DNA from: Excoecaria cochinchinensis | Lineage: Eukaryota > Streptophyta > Magnoliopsida > Malpighiales > Euphorbiaceae | NCBI GenBank assembly: GCA_947683425.1 | Contig: CANTUQ010000004.1 | Coordinates: 11,446,001 to 11,510,000 of the forward strand | DNA length: 64,000 nt | Direction: 5' to 3' | In this document: piece by piece, positions 36,701 to 50,900 of the stretch | Layout of the letters: every line of letters begins with the position of its first letter | How positions within the stretch are numbered: the stretch's first letter is position 1 | Translations under genes and position numbers: made by a program | The notes under the pieces: generated by a model | Told to the model about the DNA's origin: nothing | Databases searched by the model: none | What the model saw: the letters and a program-made list of their open reading frames with translations, nothing else

Positions 36701-39700
36701 AGAAGTGGCTTGATAAGGTAAAGAGAGCTTTAAAGGAAGTCAGATGTCCTCCCGATCAGCAAGCTGAGTGTGCTGTGGCATTGCTCCAAAGGTCGGCTTA
36801 CGAATGGTGGGAGTTGGTGAGTGGCATTGCTCCAAGTATCCGTTGCCGAGAGTTGAAGATTTGTTTGATCAGCTTCGGGGTGCAGGTGTGTTTTCCAAGA
36901 TAGATCTTCGGTCTGGGTATTATCAGCTTTGTGTTAAGGATGAGGATGTGGTTAAGACTGCATTTCGGACTTGGTATGGCCACTATAAGTTCCTTGTTAT
37001 GCCGTTTGGTTTGACTAATGCTCCAGCGGCATTCATGGATTTGATGAACAGAGTGTTTAGGCCATACTTAGACCGGTTTGTTGTGGTGTTTATAGATGAT
37101 ATCTTGGTGTATTCCAAGGATGAGGTCGAGCATGAGGAGCATCTTCGGATAGTTTTGCAAGTTTTGAGAGAGCATCGGTTGTTTGCCAAGTTGAGTAAGT
37201 ATGATTTCTGACTTCGAGAAGTGTCATTTTTGGGCCATATAGTTTCAGCCAAGGGTATTCAAGTAGATCCAGCTAAGATTGAAGCGATAGTGGATTGGAA
37301 AGCGCCTAGGAATGTTCAGGAAGTGCGGAGTTTTCTTGGTCTGGCGGGTTACTACCGTCGGTTTGTTAAGGGTTTCTCAGTGATTGCTGCTCCGATGACC
37401 AGGTTGTTGAGGAAAGGAGTTAAGTTCGAATGGTTGGATAAGTGTCAAGCCTTCTTTAAGAGGTTTAAGCAATTGTTAGTCGAAGCTCCTATACTGACTC
37501 AACCCACCTCGGGTAAGGAGTTTATTATGTATAGCGATGCTTCAGGTGTTGGTCTGGGCTGTGTTCTAATGCAGGAAGGTAAGGTTGTGGCTTATGCTTC
37601 TCGACAGTTGAAGCCACATGAGAAGAACTATCCGACGCATGACCTTGAGTTAGCAGCGGTTGTCTTCGCTTTGAAGATTTGGCATTATTATCTCTACGGG
37701 GAGAAGTGCAGGATCTTTACGGACCATAGGATTTTGAAGTATTTCCTGACTCAGAAGGAACTGAACATGAGGCAACGTCGATGGCTTGAGCTATTTAAGG
37801 ACTACGACTACATTGTGGATTACCATCTGGGTAAGGCCAATGTGGTCGTGGATACTTTGAGTAGGAAATCAGTTTCTGCCTTGTTTTTGAGATGGTTCAG
37901 ATGGAGGTTTGGTTCAGATGGGGCTTTGATTGCTCAGTTAAGGGTCAAGCCTACCTTGAGATAGCGGATAGTTGAAGCTCAGAGGGTTGATGAGAAGCTT
38001 CAGCGGATTGTGCAAGAAGTCAGTTTGGGTAAGCAGTCAGAGTTTTCGGTTCAGGATGGGGTTCTTCTGTTTAGAAACCGTTTGTGTGTACCGGACAGTG
38101 AAGAGTTAAGAAGACAGCTTTTAGATGAGGCACATAGTACAGTTTTCACCATGCATCCTGGCAGTGTGAAGATGTATCGGGATATGAAGCAATTCTTTTG
38201 GTGGTCTGTTATGAAGAGGGACATAGTGGACTTTGTATCCAAGTGTTTGACTTGTCAGCAGATTAAGGCTGAGCACCAAGTTCCTTCCGGATTGCTCACG
38301 CCTTTGTCCGTTCCGGAGTGGAACTGGGATGATATTGCCATGGATTTTGTTTCCGGGTTGCCTTTGACTCAGTCTGTTTGGGTTATTGTGGATCGACTCA
38401 CGAAGTCCGCTCACTTTTTGCCGGTTAGGATGGATTACCAGATGAGTAGATTGGCTAGTATTTATATGGATGAGATAGTTCGGTTGCATAGAGTGCCTTT
38501 GTCTATAGTTTTAGACCGGGACCCAAGGTTCACGTCTAAGTTCTGGAAAGAGTTGCAGCGAGCTTTGGGTACCAAGTTGAACTTCAGTACAACGTTTCAT
38601 CCTCAGACAGATGGTCAGTCCGAGCGAGTGATTCAGATTTTAGAAGATATGTTAAGGGCTTGTGTTCTGGACTTTCCGGGTAGTTGGGATAAGTATGTAT
38701 CGCTGATGGAGTTTGCCTACAACAAAGGTTTTCAGTCGAGTATTGGTATGTCACCGCATGAGGCGTTGTATGGACGACAGTGTAGGACTCCAGTTTGTTG
38801 GACAGAGCTATCTGAGAGGTCAGTGATTGGGCCAGAATTGGTAAGGGATATAGAGGAGAAGATCAGAGTTGTGCAGCAGAATTTGAAAGCGGCTAAGGAT
38901 CGACAGAAGTCTTATGCCAACCTAAAGAGAAAAGACGTGCAGTTTGAAGTTGTGGACAAAGTTTTTCTTAAAGTTTCTCGTTGGAGAAAAGTGCTTCGGT
39001 TTGGGAAGAAAGGAAAGCTTAGTCCTCGCTTCATTGGTCCGTATGAGGTGTTAGCAAGAGTTGGTCCCGTGGCTTACAAATTAGCATTGCCGATGGAATT
39101 ATCGAAGCTTCATGATGTGTTTCACGTTTCGATGCTCCGTTGGTATAGATTGGATCCTTCCCATGTGTTGTCGGTTCAAGAAGTTCAAGTGCATTCGGAT
39201 TTTTCCTACGATGAAGAGCCTAGAGCTATCCTAGCTCGAGAAGTAAGACAGTTGAGGAATAAGCAGATTCCTTTGGTCAAGGTTTTGTGGAATCACCATG
39301 GGGTCGAGGAAGCAACATGGGAACCAGAGGAGTTGATGAGAATTCAGTACCCGCAATTATTCAGTGCAGGTGAGAATTTTGAGGACGAAATTCTTGTTAG
39401 TAGGGGAGAGTTGTCACACCCCATTTGCCCCCTAGTTGGACGAGCCACTTGTGTATGTGTTTGCATTTGCATAAGTCTAGTATAATAAGGGCATTTTGGT
39501 AATATTGCATGAATTGGAGTTTTTCTGGTGCGTGTGTGTGTGTATAGCACTATTGTGCAAATTAGTTGGGTCAGATTTGTGTGTGCATGAGTGCATCATT
39601 GTAGTGTATGCATTGGAGTTGCATTGTGTGTGGTTGAGTGCACATTTGTAGGGTATGCATTAGTTGGGAGAATCTTGTGTGTGTGTGATGCATGTTTGTA

Positions 39701-41966
39701 GTGTATGAGTGGTTGATTTCCACCACTAGAGAGATGCCATGTGTCTAGGGTTGGCTAAGTGTAAGTAAAAGGAGGAAAGGGAATTAGGAAATCAGATTTT
39801 CCCATTCCTTTTTCCCGTTGCTCTCCTCCCTTTGCTGCTCTTCTTCCTCTTCTTCACTGTTTAGTTGCCCTAGCTTGGACTCAAGACTTAGTTGGTGGAA
39901 ATTGGTCATTACATAGCATTTTAAAGGTAAATCTACTGCATTTATTCTCCTTTTCTTCATTTGGTTCTTCTCCTTCTTCTTTTACTTTCCTTATTTTCTG
40001 GTTTTGGGTTTTAAGTTGGGTTTTTGTGTTTGTGTGTTTGGTTGATTTGTTGCTTAGTTGAGCCTCCTCGTGAGCCAAAGGGCAAGGAGAAGGCTGGACC
40101 TAGTGGATCAAAGCTATAGGAGCAAAGGATTTGAAGGTTTGGGAATTTCTTGCTGTTGCATGTAAATATGTTCATGTATGAGTTTTGATGATTTCTTAGA
40201 ATTAGGTTGTTATGTGCTTTTTATTTTGATGTATATGTTATGGGTTGTTGATTTGGAGTGTGGATCTTGCAAGAGCTTGAGTTGATTTTGGTAATTTGGG
40301 AATTGATGGGGTTTTGGGCATAAATTGGGTTTTTGGTTGATTCTTGAATTGGAATTTAAATTTATGTATTGCATGAAATTTCTTGTTAATAATTGTTGTA
40401 TTATGGTTGTTGATGCAATTGGATGGCTGGGTTTGAGGTAAGAGGTTCATGGTTGAATTTTGTGTGTTGTTGGATGATTTTGGAAGGAGGAATTTCTGCA
40501 AAATTCTGCAGATTTTCGAAATCCCGACACTGTCGCGATCGTGACGACTGTCACGAGCACGACAGAGAGCGGTGATTGGAGCTTCGCTGTCACGAGCACG
40601 CGATCCCGTCGCGAGCCCGCGATAGCCGAGGTGTTGAGCATCCTCTATCGCGAGCACGACAGAGCGCGATTCTAGCTGAGTGCTATCGCGAGCACAGCAA
40701 TAATTGTTCTCTGTCGCGAGCGCGACAGAGTCTGGCCTTTCCGTCCTCCTCGCAGTCGCGAAATCCGTCGCGTGCGCAGCGAAGAGACTTCGGTCTCTGT
40801 CGCAAGCGCGACAGACGTCGCGAGCGCGACAGTCCCTGCATGCTGAATGAGTTTTTCCTTCGTTGCGTGTGTTTTTTTGAATTCCAGTTTCCTTTAGTGC
40901 TTATGAGATTTATGCTTTACATTTTATGAATTATATGAATGCGGATCCATGATACGATTATGAACACGTATGATAATGGTTTTGGAAATTATGAAATGGA
41001 TTGAATGGTTTATGCATGACCTGCTAGAGTCTAGTAAGTGGATAGTTAGGCATGCCTAATAGAGTCTTTGAGCTGCAGCGCCCTTTGAATGTTTTGACCC
41101 CGATCAGGTCCCCGTTTGGTTCCTCGTGAACCCTTATGTGATAGGATCTTGTTTAAGATCCCCTTTCAAAATGTTTTGTGAAAGTTAAAAGGAAAAAGTA
41201 AAATTGGTTTTCTCGGCTCGTACCCGTAAAGTACTGTCCGTATACTCGTTATCCACTCCCTCGAGTCAGCAGGTGCCTTGTATGGATTGTAATATGAGAA
41301 AATGTATGTGATATATATATGGATTCAATGATGAAAAGTATAACCTGTTATGAGGATATGAATATTGTTATGAACTTTCTGATGGATGGCTTTATGTATG
41401 TGAGCATGAGTATATGTTATTATTATGCCATGATTATTGTATTTATGTACTTGAAGTACGCATGTGTATTGCCTTGACAACTGTTGTGAATGGTTGTCCT
41501 TATGCTATATGTGTGTTTCCCCACTAAGCGTTTATCACTTAGCACGGTGAGTTTTCCCGTGCAGGTGCGGAAGGAGTGTGCTTGGGAGAGTCACCGCCAT
41601 TGAAGCCAACACAGCAGGGTCTTAGTGTAGGGCTTTATTTTTGGTGGTTTGAGGATTCTTTTTGTATAGAACTCTCTTATTGGTTATGTAATAGCTTCCG
41701 CTTTTGTATACGTATTTTGGGAATTGTAATTATCTGTTGTATATCTCTTAATTGATCAGAACAGTAATATAATGCTTCTGTTATATTAATGGATGATCAG
41801 CTTTTCATGAATGGTGTTGTAAAGTTTTAAATTACCCTGTATTTCGGTATGTATGTTTATGTACGAATGTATGTATATTCTGTATCTGTGTGGTGGCATC
41901 TTTACTCATACGACATCTCACTCCTTATCGGATGGGATCGCCTAAGTACGGGTAAGGGGTGTTACA
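33725..41966 (+). mobile_element. Element D: Tekay-like chromovirus, gag-pol deleted
   Basis: Structurally complete at both ends: 5' LTR 33725-36303, iMet primer binding site, gag and pol remnants, polypurine tract, 3' LTR 39412-41966, and an exact GTAGG target duplication. The LTRs are nearly identical with a few small indels, so it is among the youngest insertions here. A deletion fuses mid-gag to mid-RT, removing the CCHC knuckle, protease and start of RT, so it is not autonomous. Confidence 0.95.
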
Positions 41967-44900
41967 GTAGGATTGCAGACCAAATGTGCAAGAGATGCTC
42001 TTGGGAGAGCGATGCAACCAAATAAGAAAAAACAAGATGCAAAATTTGGAAATAGGGTAGAGAGCGACACGAGAAGGAGAAATGCAACATTTAGAATGCC
42101 AAAACAAACCGGGAACACGTCCATTTTAAAAACAAGGTTTTGCGTTTGCACGGCGGTCTATCATTTCTATACCTCCGTGTAAAGCGATACTGTAATAATT
42201 TTTCAAAATTACACGGCGGTATGAACATACCTTACCGCTGTGTAAAATGCTGCTGCCTAGGTCTAAAAATCTCCGAAATTGTACACAGTAACACTACTAT
42301 ACCGTCGTGTAAAATGCTACTGGAATCAGTGTTTTCAAATTCAAGACGTACACAGCGGTATAAACGTACCTTACCGCCGTGTAAAATGAGTTTTCCACAA
42401 AAAAAAAAAAATTATACCTTCAACAAAAGCAATCATTTCACTAAATAAGACCATAACACTCTACACTATTCCAAAAACATAATTTGACCACTAAATGAAA
42501 ATAAAACTGAGTTGAAACTAAAAAAATAATTAGAACTACAAAATTAAAACTAAGGAAAATAAGGTTAGAAATTGTTTTAGTTCTAATTTTTGAGTCTCAG
42601 CTAGACTTGAACATACCTCATTCCTCTAAGGTAATGACCACCGCTGCAAATTCAGCGTGGTTCTCAAAATATGGTTTCAGGCGATGGCCTTTTACCTTGA
42701 ATTCCGCACTCCCGGGTTGCTTTCAGATCGTGATAGCTCCAAATTTCTCAACCCCCACAACTTCAAAAGGCCCTTTCCACCTTGATTTTAACTTTCTGGG
42801 GAACAGTCTCAACCTGCTGTCATATAAAAGTACCTTCATCCCAGGTACAAATTCCTTCTTGATTAGCCTTCGATCATGCCATCTCTTGGTGTCACCTTTG
42901 TATTTTTCGGCGTGATCATATGCCCAAAATCTAAGCTCCTCTAGCTCATTCAGCTGTAAAGACCTGCACTTTCCTGCACTTTCAAGGTCAAAATTTAAGA
43001 ATTTAGTAGCCCAATATGCCCTATGTTCTAACTCCACCGGAAGGTGGCACTTCCCATAAAACAATCTAAAGGAAGACATCCCTATCGGCGTCTTAAATGC
43101 CGTCCTATACGCCCACAAGGCTTCGTCTAACTTAAGATACCAATCCTTCCTAGATGCGTTGACCGTTTTCTCCAAAATGGCTTTCAACTCTCGGTTGGAC
43201 ACTTCAACCTGACCATTAGCTTGGGCATGATAAAGGGTAGTGACCTTATACCTAACTCCATTTTTTTTCAATAAAGCTTTGAATTGGTGGTTAACAAAGT
43301 GTTTACTACCATCGCTAATAATGGCTCTAGGGGCTCCAAATCGGGTGAATATATTATTTCTCAAGAATTCTAACACAACTTTGGCATCACTAGTCCTAGT
43401 GGCTACAACTTCTACCCATTTGCTCACATAGTCTACTGCCACTAGAATATACTCAAACCCATAGGAAATTGGAAAAGGCTCCATAAAGTCAATCCCCCAC
43501 ACATCGAACAGCTCTACCTCAAGCATATTGGTTAAGGGCATTTCATCTCGTCTAGAGATATTGCCTACCCTTTGGCATATATCACATGTTTGTACAAATA
43601 ATTTAACATTGTTAAACATTGTAGGCCAATAAATCCCAGAAGAAAGAATTTTTGATACCGTTCTATTCGGCCCGTGATGTCCACTAGCTTCCCCGCTGTG
43701 ATAAGCCTTGATGATCTCTCCTTTCTCTTCATCTAGTATGCACCTTCTTAGCACTTGATTCGTACACAAGCGAAATAAATAAGGATCATCCCAGTTGTAA
43801 TGCTTCGCATCAGCCTTTAGCTTCTTTCTCTGCTGCCATGTGAAGTCCTTTGGCATATATCCTCCTGCAAGAAAATTTGCCACATTAGCGAACCAAGGAA
43901 CAAAAATTTCACATGAAAATAAAGCACAAATATGTTCATTAGGGAATAAATCTAAAATCTCCCCTTTCTCAATCTGATCATTCTCCAATCTCGATAAATG
44001 ATCAGCTACAAAGTTTTCTGCCCCCTTCTTGTCTTTGATTTCCAAGTCAAACTCTTGCAAGAGAAGCACCCATCGAATCAATCTTGGTTTGGACTCATTC
44101 TTAGAAATAGGTGTCTCAAAGTTGCATGATCAAACCACACCACAATTTTTGTACCCATCAGATATGGCCTGAACTTCTCAAAAGCATAAACATTTGCAAG
44201 AAGCTCCTTCTCAGTTGTGGTGTAATTAACCTGTGCCCCTGTCAAGGTATGACTTGCATAGTAAACTGCACAAAACACTTTATCCCGCCTTTGTCCAAGC
44301 ACTGCCCCTACTGCAAAATCACTAGCATCACACGTTAATTCAAAAGGTAAATTCCAATCCGGAGATATAAGCATCGGGGCGAAAATAAGCCTCTGTTTCA
44401 AAGTTTCAAAAGCTAGCATACACTCATTATTAAAATCAAAAGGGGTATCTTTCATCAACAAATTGGACAAGGGTTTAGCAATTTTCGAGAAATCTTTGAT
44501 AAATCGGCGGTAAAACCCTGCATGCCCTAAAAAACTCCTAATGCCCTTAACACTAATTGGGGGTGGCAATTTTTGTATCACTTCCACCTTGGCCTTATCA
44601 ACCTCTATCCCTTTCTCAGAAATTTTGTGCCCAAGCACAATGCCTTCTCTCATCATAAAGTGACATTTTTCACAATTCAACACTAAGTTGGACTTTTCAC
44701 ACCTCCCTAACACCAAATCAAGATGCTCTAAATAGCTCTCAAAATCTGCCCCATAAATGGTGAAATCATCCATAAATACCTCCATAAATTTCTCTATGAA
44801 GTCATGAAAAATAGCCATCATGCACCACTGAAATGTGGCCGGTGCATTACACAATCCAAAGGGCATTCTACTATAGGCAAATGTGCCATAAGGGCAGGTA

Positions 44901-47900
44901 AAGGTTGTTTTCTCTTGATCTTCAGGGACTATGGGAATTTGTAAATATCCCGAATACCCATAAAAAAGCAATAAAACCTATTTCCTGCTAGCCTCTCTAA
45001 CATCTGATCAATAAATGGCAATGGAAAATGATCTTTCCTAGTGGCATTATTCAGTCTTTTATAATCAATACAAACTCTCCAACCCGTAACTGTACGTGTT
45101 GGAATAAGCTCATCAAACTCATTCTTTACCACTGTCATCCCCCCCTTCATTGGGACACATTGCACTAGACTAACCCATCTACTATCAGAAATAGGATAGA
45201 TAATACCTGAATCAAGGAGTTTGATTACCTCCTTTTTCACCACTTCTTGCATCGCCGGGTTGAGTCTCCTTTGAGGCTGAGCTACTGGTTTGCATTCTTC
45301 CTCCATCAGGATCCGATGAGTACAGTAGCTTGGGTCTATCCCCTTTAATCCGATGTCTCCCATCCAATTGCATCCTTGTGCTTTTTCAGCATCTCGAGCA
45401 GCATCTTCTCCTCCAAACCTATCAACAAAGAAGAAATAATCACTAGTTTTGTTTCATTCTCTAGAAACACATATTTCAAATGTAAAGGAAGGGGTTTAAG
45501 TTAAGAATTTGAATCCCCCTTTTTTGAATTAGAATCTTCTTGCTGTGAGTCCCCCTCTTCACCTTCTTTGTCCACAGCTGCTATCACTTCTCCCCCTATT
45601 TCATCTTCCAACTCTTCACCCTCCCCTAAATGTATCAAACTCACATTCACTGGGTCAGCTCCTAAAACCTTTTCTTGAACTTCCTTTACACACTCCTCCA
45701 CCGTATCTACAAAATAAATACACTCCTCCATTTCACTCGATGGATACTTTTCAGCCTTGTTCATGTCTACCACTAGCTCTTCATCATTGAACTGTAGGGT
45801 GACCGTTTGACCATGTACATCGATCAAAGCCTATGCTATATTTAAAAATGGCCTCCCCACAATGAGTGGTACCTTCCGATCTTCTTCCAATTCTTTTACT
45901 ACAAAGTCCACTGAAAAAATGAATTTTCCCACCTTTACTAGCAAATCCTCGATTATCCCCTTTGGTCTCCTTACCGACCTATCCGCAAGTTGGAGTCTCA
46001 TTCCCGTCTCCTTGAGCTCTCTAAGATTAAGTTTCCTGCAAATAGAATACGGCATTAAATTTATTCTAGCACCTAAATCACACAAAGCACTCCCATAAAA
46101 GTTCTCACTAATTTCACAGGGTAACGTGAAACTAACTGGGTCCTCCAATTTTTTAGGGATCTTGTTCATTATTATAGCACTGTAATTTTCTATGAGATGC
46201 ACAGTCCCATGCCCTTCTAATTTATTTTTATTAAAACATAATTCTTTCATGAATTTTGCATAATTGGGCATGTGAACTAAGGCTTCAACAAATGGTAAAT
46301 TAATATGCAATTTCTTAAACATCTCAAGAAACCTAGCCAATTGCTCATTTTTCTTTTCTTTTCTAACCATAGCAGGAAATGGCAATCTATTAATATCAAG
46401 ATCCTCTACTTTAGAATTCACTAGACTCTTACCCTTGTCACGCACAGGAGCATTTTGATTAACTTCTACACTAGAGTTAGAGTTACTTACCTTCCGTGTT
46501 GGCTCCCCCTTATCTGATGATGGTGAAGAAATTTTACCTCGGTCCTCTCCTTGCACGGCCTCCTTGCCACTTCTCAATGTGATTGCTTTAGCCACTTCCT
46601 TAGGATTCCGGTCCACATTCGAAGGAAAAGTCCCCGGTTGTCTTTGAGACATAGAAGTTGCAAGCTGACCCAACTGAGTTTCCAAATTCCTCATGGAAGC
46701 ATCTTGATTCTGGTTCCATTGTTCTTGAGATTTCCACCTTGCTTCTTAGTTAGCCATGAACTGTTGCTGGCTAGTCACAAATTGTTGTTGACTGTTCATG
46801 AAGCTGGCTAACATATCTTCAAGGTTTGGCTTTTTCTCTTGAACAGGTGGCCTAGGTTGATATCCCGGTGGATGGTAAGATTGAGGTTGTGGTTGATTTA
46901 AACCCTGCCTTTGGTTATAGTTTTGTGGATATGGTATTTGGTAATAAGTGGATGGTTGAGGTTAAAATGACTAGTTGTGCTTGTGATGAATGTTTTGGTT
47001 GAAGGGAGCACTCACTTATGGTTGAGAAGATGATGCGTTCTGATTTCCATCCTTCTAAGAGAAGTTTGGGTGATTCCTCTAACCTGGATTGTACGTGTTA
47101 CTGTAGGGGTCATTTCTTCGGTAATCTCCCACAGCATTTACATCTACCATGGTTCCACCCTCTTGAACATACTACCCACCTTCAAACAGCCCACTCTCTT
47201 GAGAAACGGAGGCTACAATTTGAACTTTCAATCCACTCATCTCTTTCCGCATTGACTCAATCTGTGCCTTCAGCATCGACACTTCATCCACATTATGTAT
47301 CACTTGCCTTTTCGAAACTGATCTGGGAGCAACCCATTGAGCATCATTTGCTGCCATCTCATCCAGCAGATGGAAAGTTTCTTCTGGCAGCCTATTTAAA
47401 AATGAACCTCCAGATGATGCATCCAAAAGGGACCTTGTCGGTGGTGTAACCCCAGAATAGAATGTTGTCATCAAATGGTAGATTGCTATCTCATGATGTG
47501 GACAACTCCTCAATAACCTCCTAAACCTTTCCCAAGCCTCATGAAAAGGCTCCTCATTCATTTGGCTAAAATCCAAAATACTGTTGCAGATATTTGCAGT
47601 CTTTGTAAGAGGGAAAAATCTCATCGAAAACTTCTCTTGCAATTGATCCCATGATCTGATTGACTGGCTTGGTAACATTTGCAGCCATTCCCTTGCTTTT
47701 CGAATCAAAGTGAAAGGAAACAATTTTAATCTTACCGCATCAAATGTCACCCCTGGAATCTAGACTGTATCGCTAACCTCCAAAAATATATCCAGGTGCT
47801 GCGCAGGATCTTCCAATTCTAAAGCCGAAAACTGGTTCCTCTGTACCATATTGATGGTTACTGGTTTAAGCTCAAACTCCACTCCCCTAGGTAGCAAAAT

Positions 47901-50900
47901 CGTCGATGATCCTCATTCCATCTCGGCCCAACATAGTCCCTTATCGTCCTCTTCCTAGGGACCTCTTCTCTATAATTACCCGGCAACTCTTCTTGTGCCC
48001 TCGGCACTTGTTCGTTCTCGAGAGGAAATTCATCAATGCGAGGATTATTTTCCATATTATTTTCCCAAGTAGCTCTCCTTCGTTAATGTAAAGTCCTCTC
48101 GATTTCAGGGTCGTAGGGTGTGATTTGTCCTTGTCTCCATCTACTCATGCACCATAACTACCTGAAAAGAGTAAACAAAAATAAAATAAGAAAAAGAAAA
48201 ACACATACAAATAACAATCAAAACTCACAAACAACGACAATCCCCGGCAACGGCGTGAAAAACTTGATGCGATCTCAGCAAGTGTACTGAATCGGCAAGT
48301 AATACAATGGGGTAAAGTTGGGACCCCGAGTTTTCGTACCCAAGGGATTATGTGTGTACACTATGACAATTAATTATATGCTAAAGAATTCCCAATTATT
48401 TTGTGTGATGAGTTATCTATTTTCAAATTAAAGAAATTAAACTATGAAATTACTCAAATCAAGCGACCATAAATGAAAAAAGTCTAATAAAATCTTGATC
48501 AAATCAATACAAAACCTTGCCAAGGAATACCCATTGTCCCCAATAATACCATGCAAATGCTTAAACTCAACAGTCACATATGCAGATCAGTGAAACAACC
48601 TAGCCTATACCCTAGCCTACCATTCTGGATTCAGCTTCTCTAAAATATGCACCTACCATTCCGGATTCAACACATAGATTAGTATCAAAATAGGTCTTAA
48701 GTCCTAAGCGTAGATGATCCTACCATTTCAGATTCAGACATCAAAACTCAATTATCTCCTTCCATTCTGAACCTATTAAAACAAATATCCACAGGTTTAA
48801 CTACCATTCCGGATTCATCAAACCAACGAGAATCGATAGAAATAAAATAGAGTATGTGAAAGTTAATGAATTGAATACAACCAAAGATTATCACATTAGA
48901 TCAACCTCAACTTGCATTAAAATCAATAACAAACAGGTAAACTTAGAGAAGATAAAACTGAAGCATATGCATAAATCAATCCAAACAAAGCATTTACATG
49001 GTTCTTGGGGATTCAAGGCATCCCTCAACAAGAAAAAGAACTACTCACTCATGACTGGAATAAAAACTGAAATAGATAGAGAGAAATTGATATTACCCAT
49101 TTAAGATTTGTAAATGAAATTCTTACAATAACGGATGGATGTTCTTCAATCTAAACTAGCTATTACAACTTTGAAGATAAAAGAGAACTTTAAAATCTAC
49201 CGTCACCTGAATATTGAAATCAATAATAACTAGTTGTTTTTTTGTTAAGAACAAACCGTAACCCTCGATTACAGAGAAAATGAATACAAAGAAAAACTGT
49301 TAAAACCCAAAAAAGGAAGTCCCCTATAATTTTCGCAGCTTCCAAATATATAACAATTGAGGTTACACGACGGTATGCAAATTCCTTACCGTTGTGTAAA
49401 CAGAGGCTATTCAAAGATCGTTCTTTTTACACGGCCGTATGACAATTCCTCGCCGCCGTGTAATCAGCTACTGGAGTACACTTGATTTTGGCTTGACAGT
49501 ACACGGGGGTATGCTGCTTCCTGCCCACCGTGTAAAATACTTTCGCAAATTGTGAAATCCCGATCTACATGGCGGTAAGACATTTCCTTACCGCTGTGTA
49601 ACATTCCACTGCTTATTTTTGCTTTTTTCACCTTACACGGCGGTATGGCAATTCATTATCGCCGTGTAAAACACCTAAAAACTGCCAAAAACAACATAAA
49701 AACTCAATTTAGGCTATTAAACAAAATATAAAAAAAATATTCAAACAAAAATAACCTAAAATAACGACTACAAAACACAAAAGTAAGCTAAAAATTCACA
49801 TAAACAAAGCATAGATTTGAACTCATCAACTACCCCACACTTAGCTTTTTCTCGCCCTCGAGTAAAATACCTAGACAAATCCAACCTTCTCAGTTTTGAA
49901 GCAAGAAAACGGAAATTTAGAACACCAAGAAAGCACTTAGCAAAAATTCCACTTGAGAGTAATTTTTGCTCAAACAACATTCAAAAGAAGAGAATACAAA
50001 TAAATTTCCAATGTGTGTGTGTAAGGGCCAAAACCAAAGTTTTAAGAGTTTCAAAACTAAAATTTCAAGCACCAATCAATCAGTGACATAATAAATCAGT
50101 GCACGAATGCACTCCGATTTCTCACTTGAAACTCTAGAAACACCATAGGCCTCTCCTTTTGTAATACCCCAAAGTGTACCCTAGTCGGATTGTAGTGTCA
50201 ATCTCATGTAAGGGTACAAATATGATTGGAATAAGTATGGGATTAAGTGAGTACTTGTATGTGTAAGGGTGTAATTGAAAGAAAGAAAGTATAATTAAAA
50301 AACAGAATATATAAGAGGGACTAAGATGGAAGTTGCCATGGATTGAGGTGCAGTTTTGGAGTGGCTAGAGAGTGGAATCCATGTGTGGATTTTTCCTTGA
50401 GCCAGCCAACTCTCCACATGCAAATGTAAAGTGGATTAAAGGCAGATTTGTAGTGGGAAATTGGTAGAAAAGGTGAGTGGATTCCACGTGTGAATCTCAC
50501 CTCTTGCCATCCAACTACTTCCCATGCAACTTAAGTGAAATGAAGAGGCAGAAAATGAGATTTTGTGTATCAAATGTTCTGGCCATCTCTCTCTCCATTT
50601 TCTGAAAATTCATCTTCTTCTTTTCATAAGTTAAGCTTGGTTTCTATCTATTAATGCTTGAGTTTGGAAATCTGCATTTGGTTTAGTTTGAAGTAAGTTG
50701 AGAATGTAAGTAAAGTAGCAAGTTTGTGTTTGTCTCCTTCATCTCAATTTCTGTTTTGGATTTGGATTGATATGAGTAATGGACTAAGAAAGTATATTTT
50801 GCATATGTGTGTAAGATTTGGACAACAGGAAAGTAAAAGGAAAGGAGAAGCTTTAGTTGAGTAAAGAGTGGCCAACAACCTGCTTTTTGAGGTTTGCGAT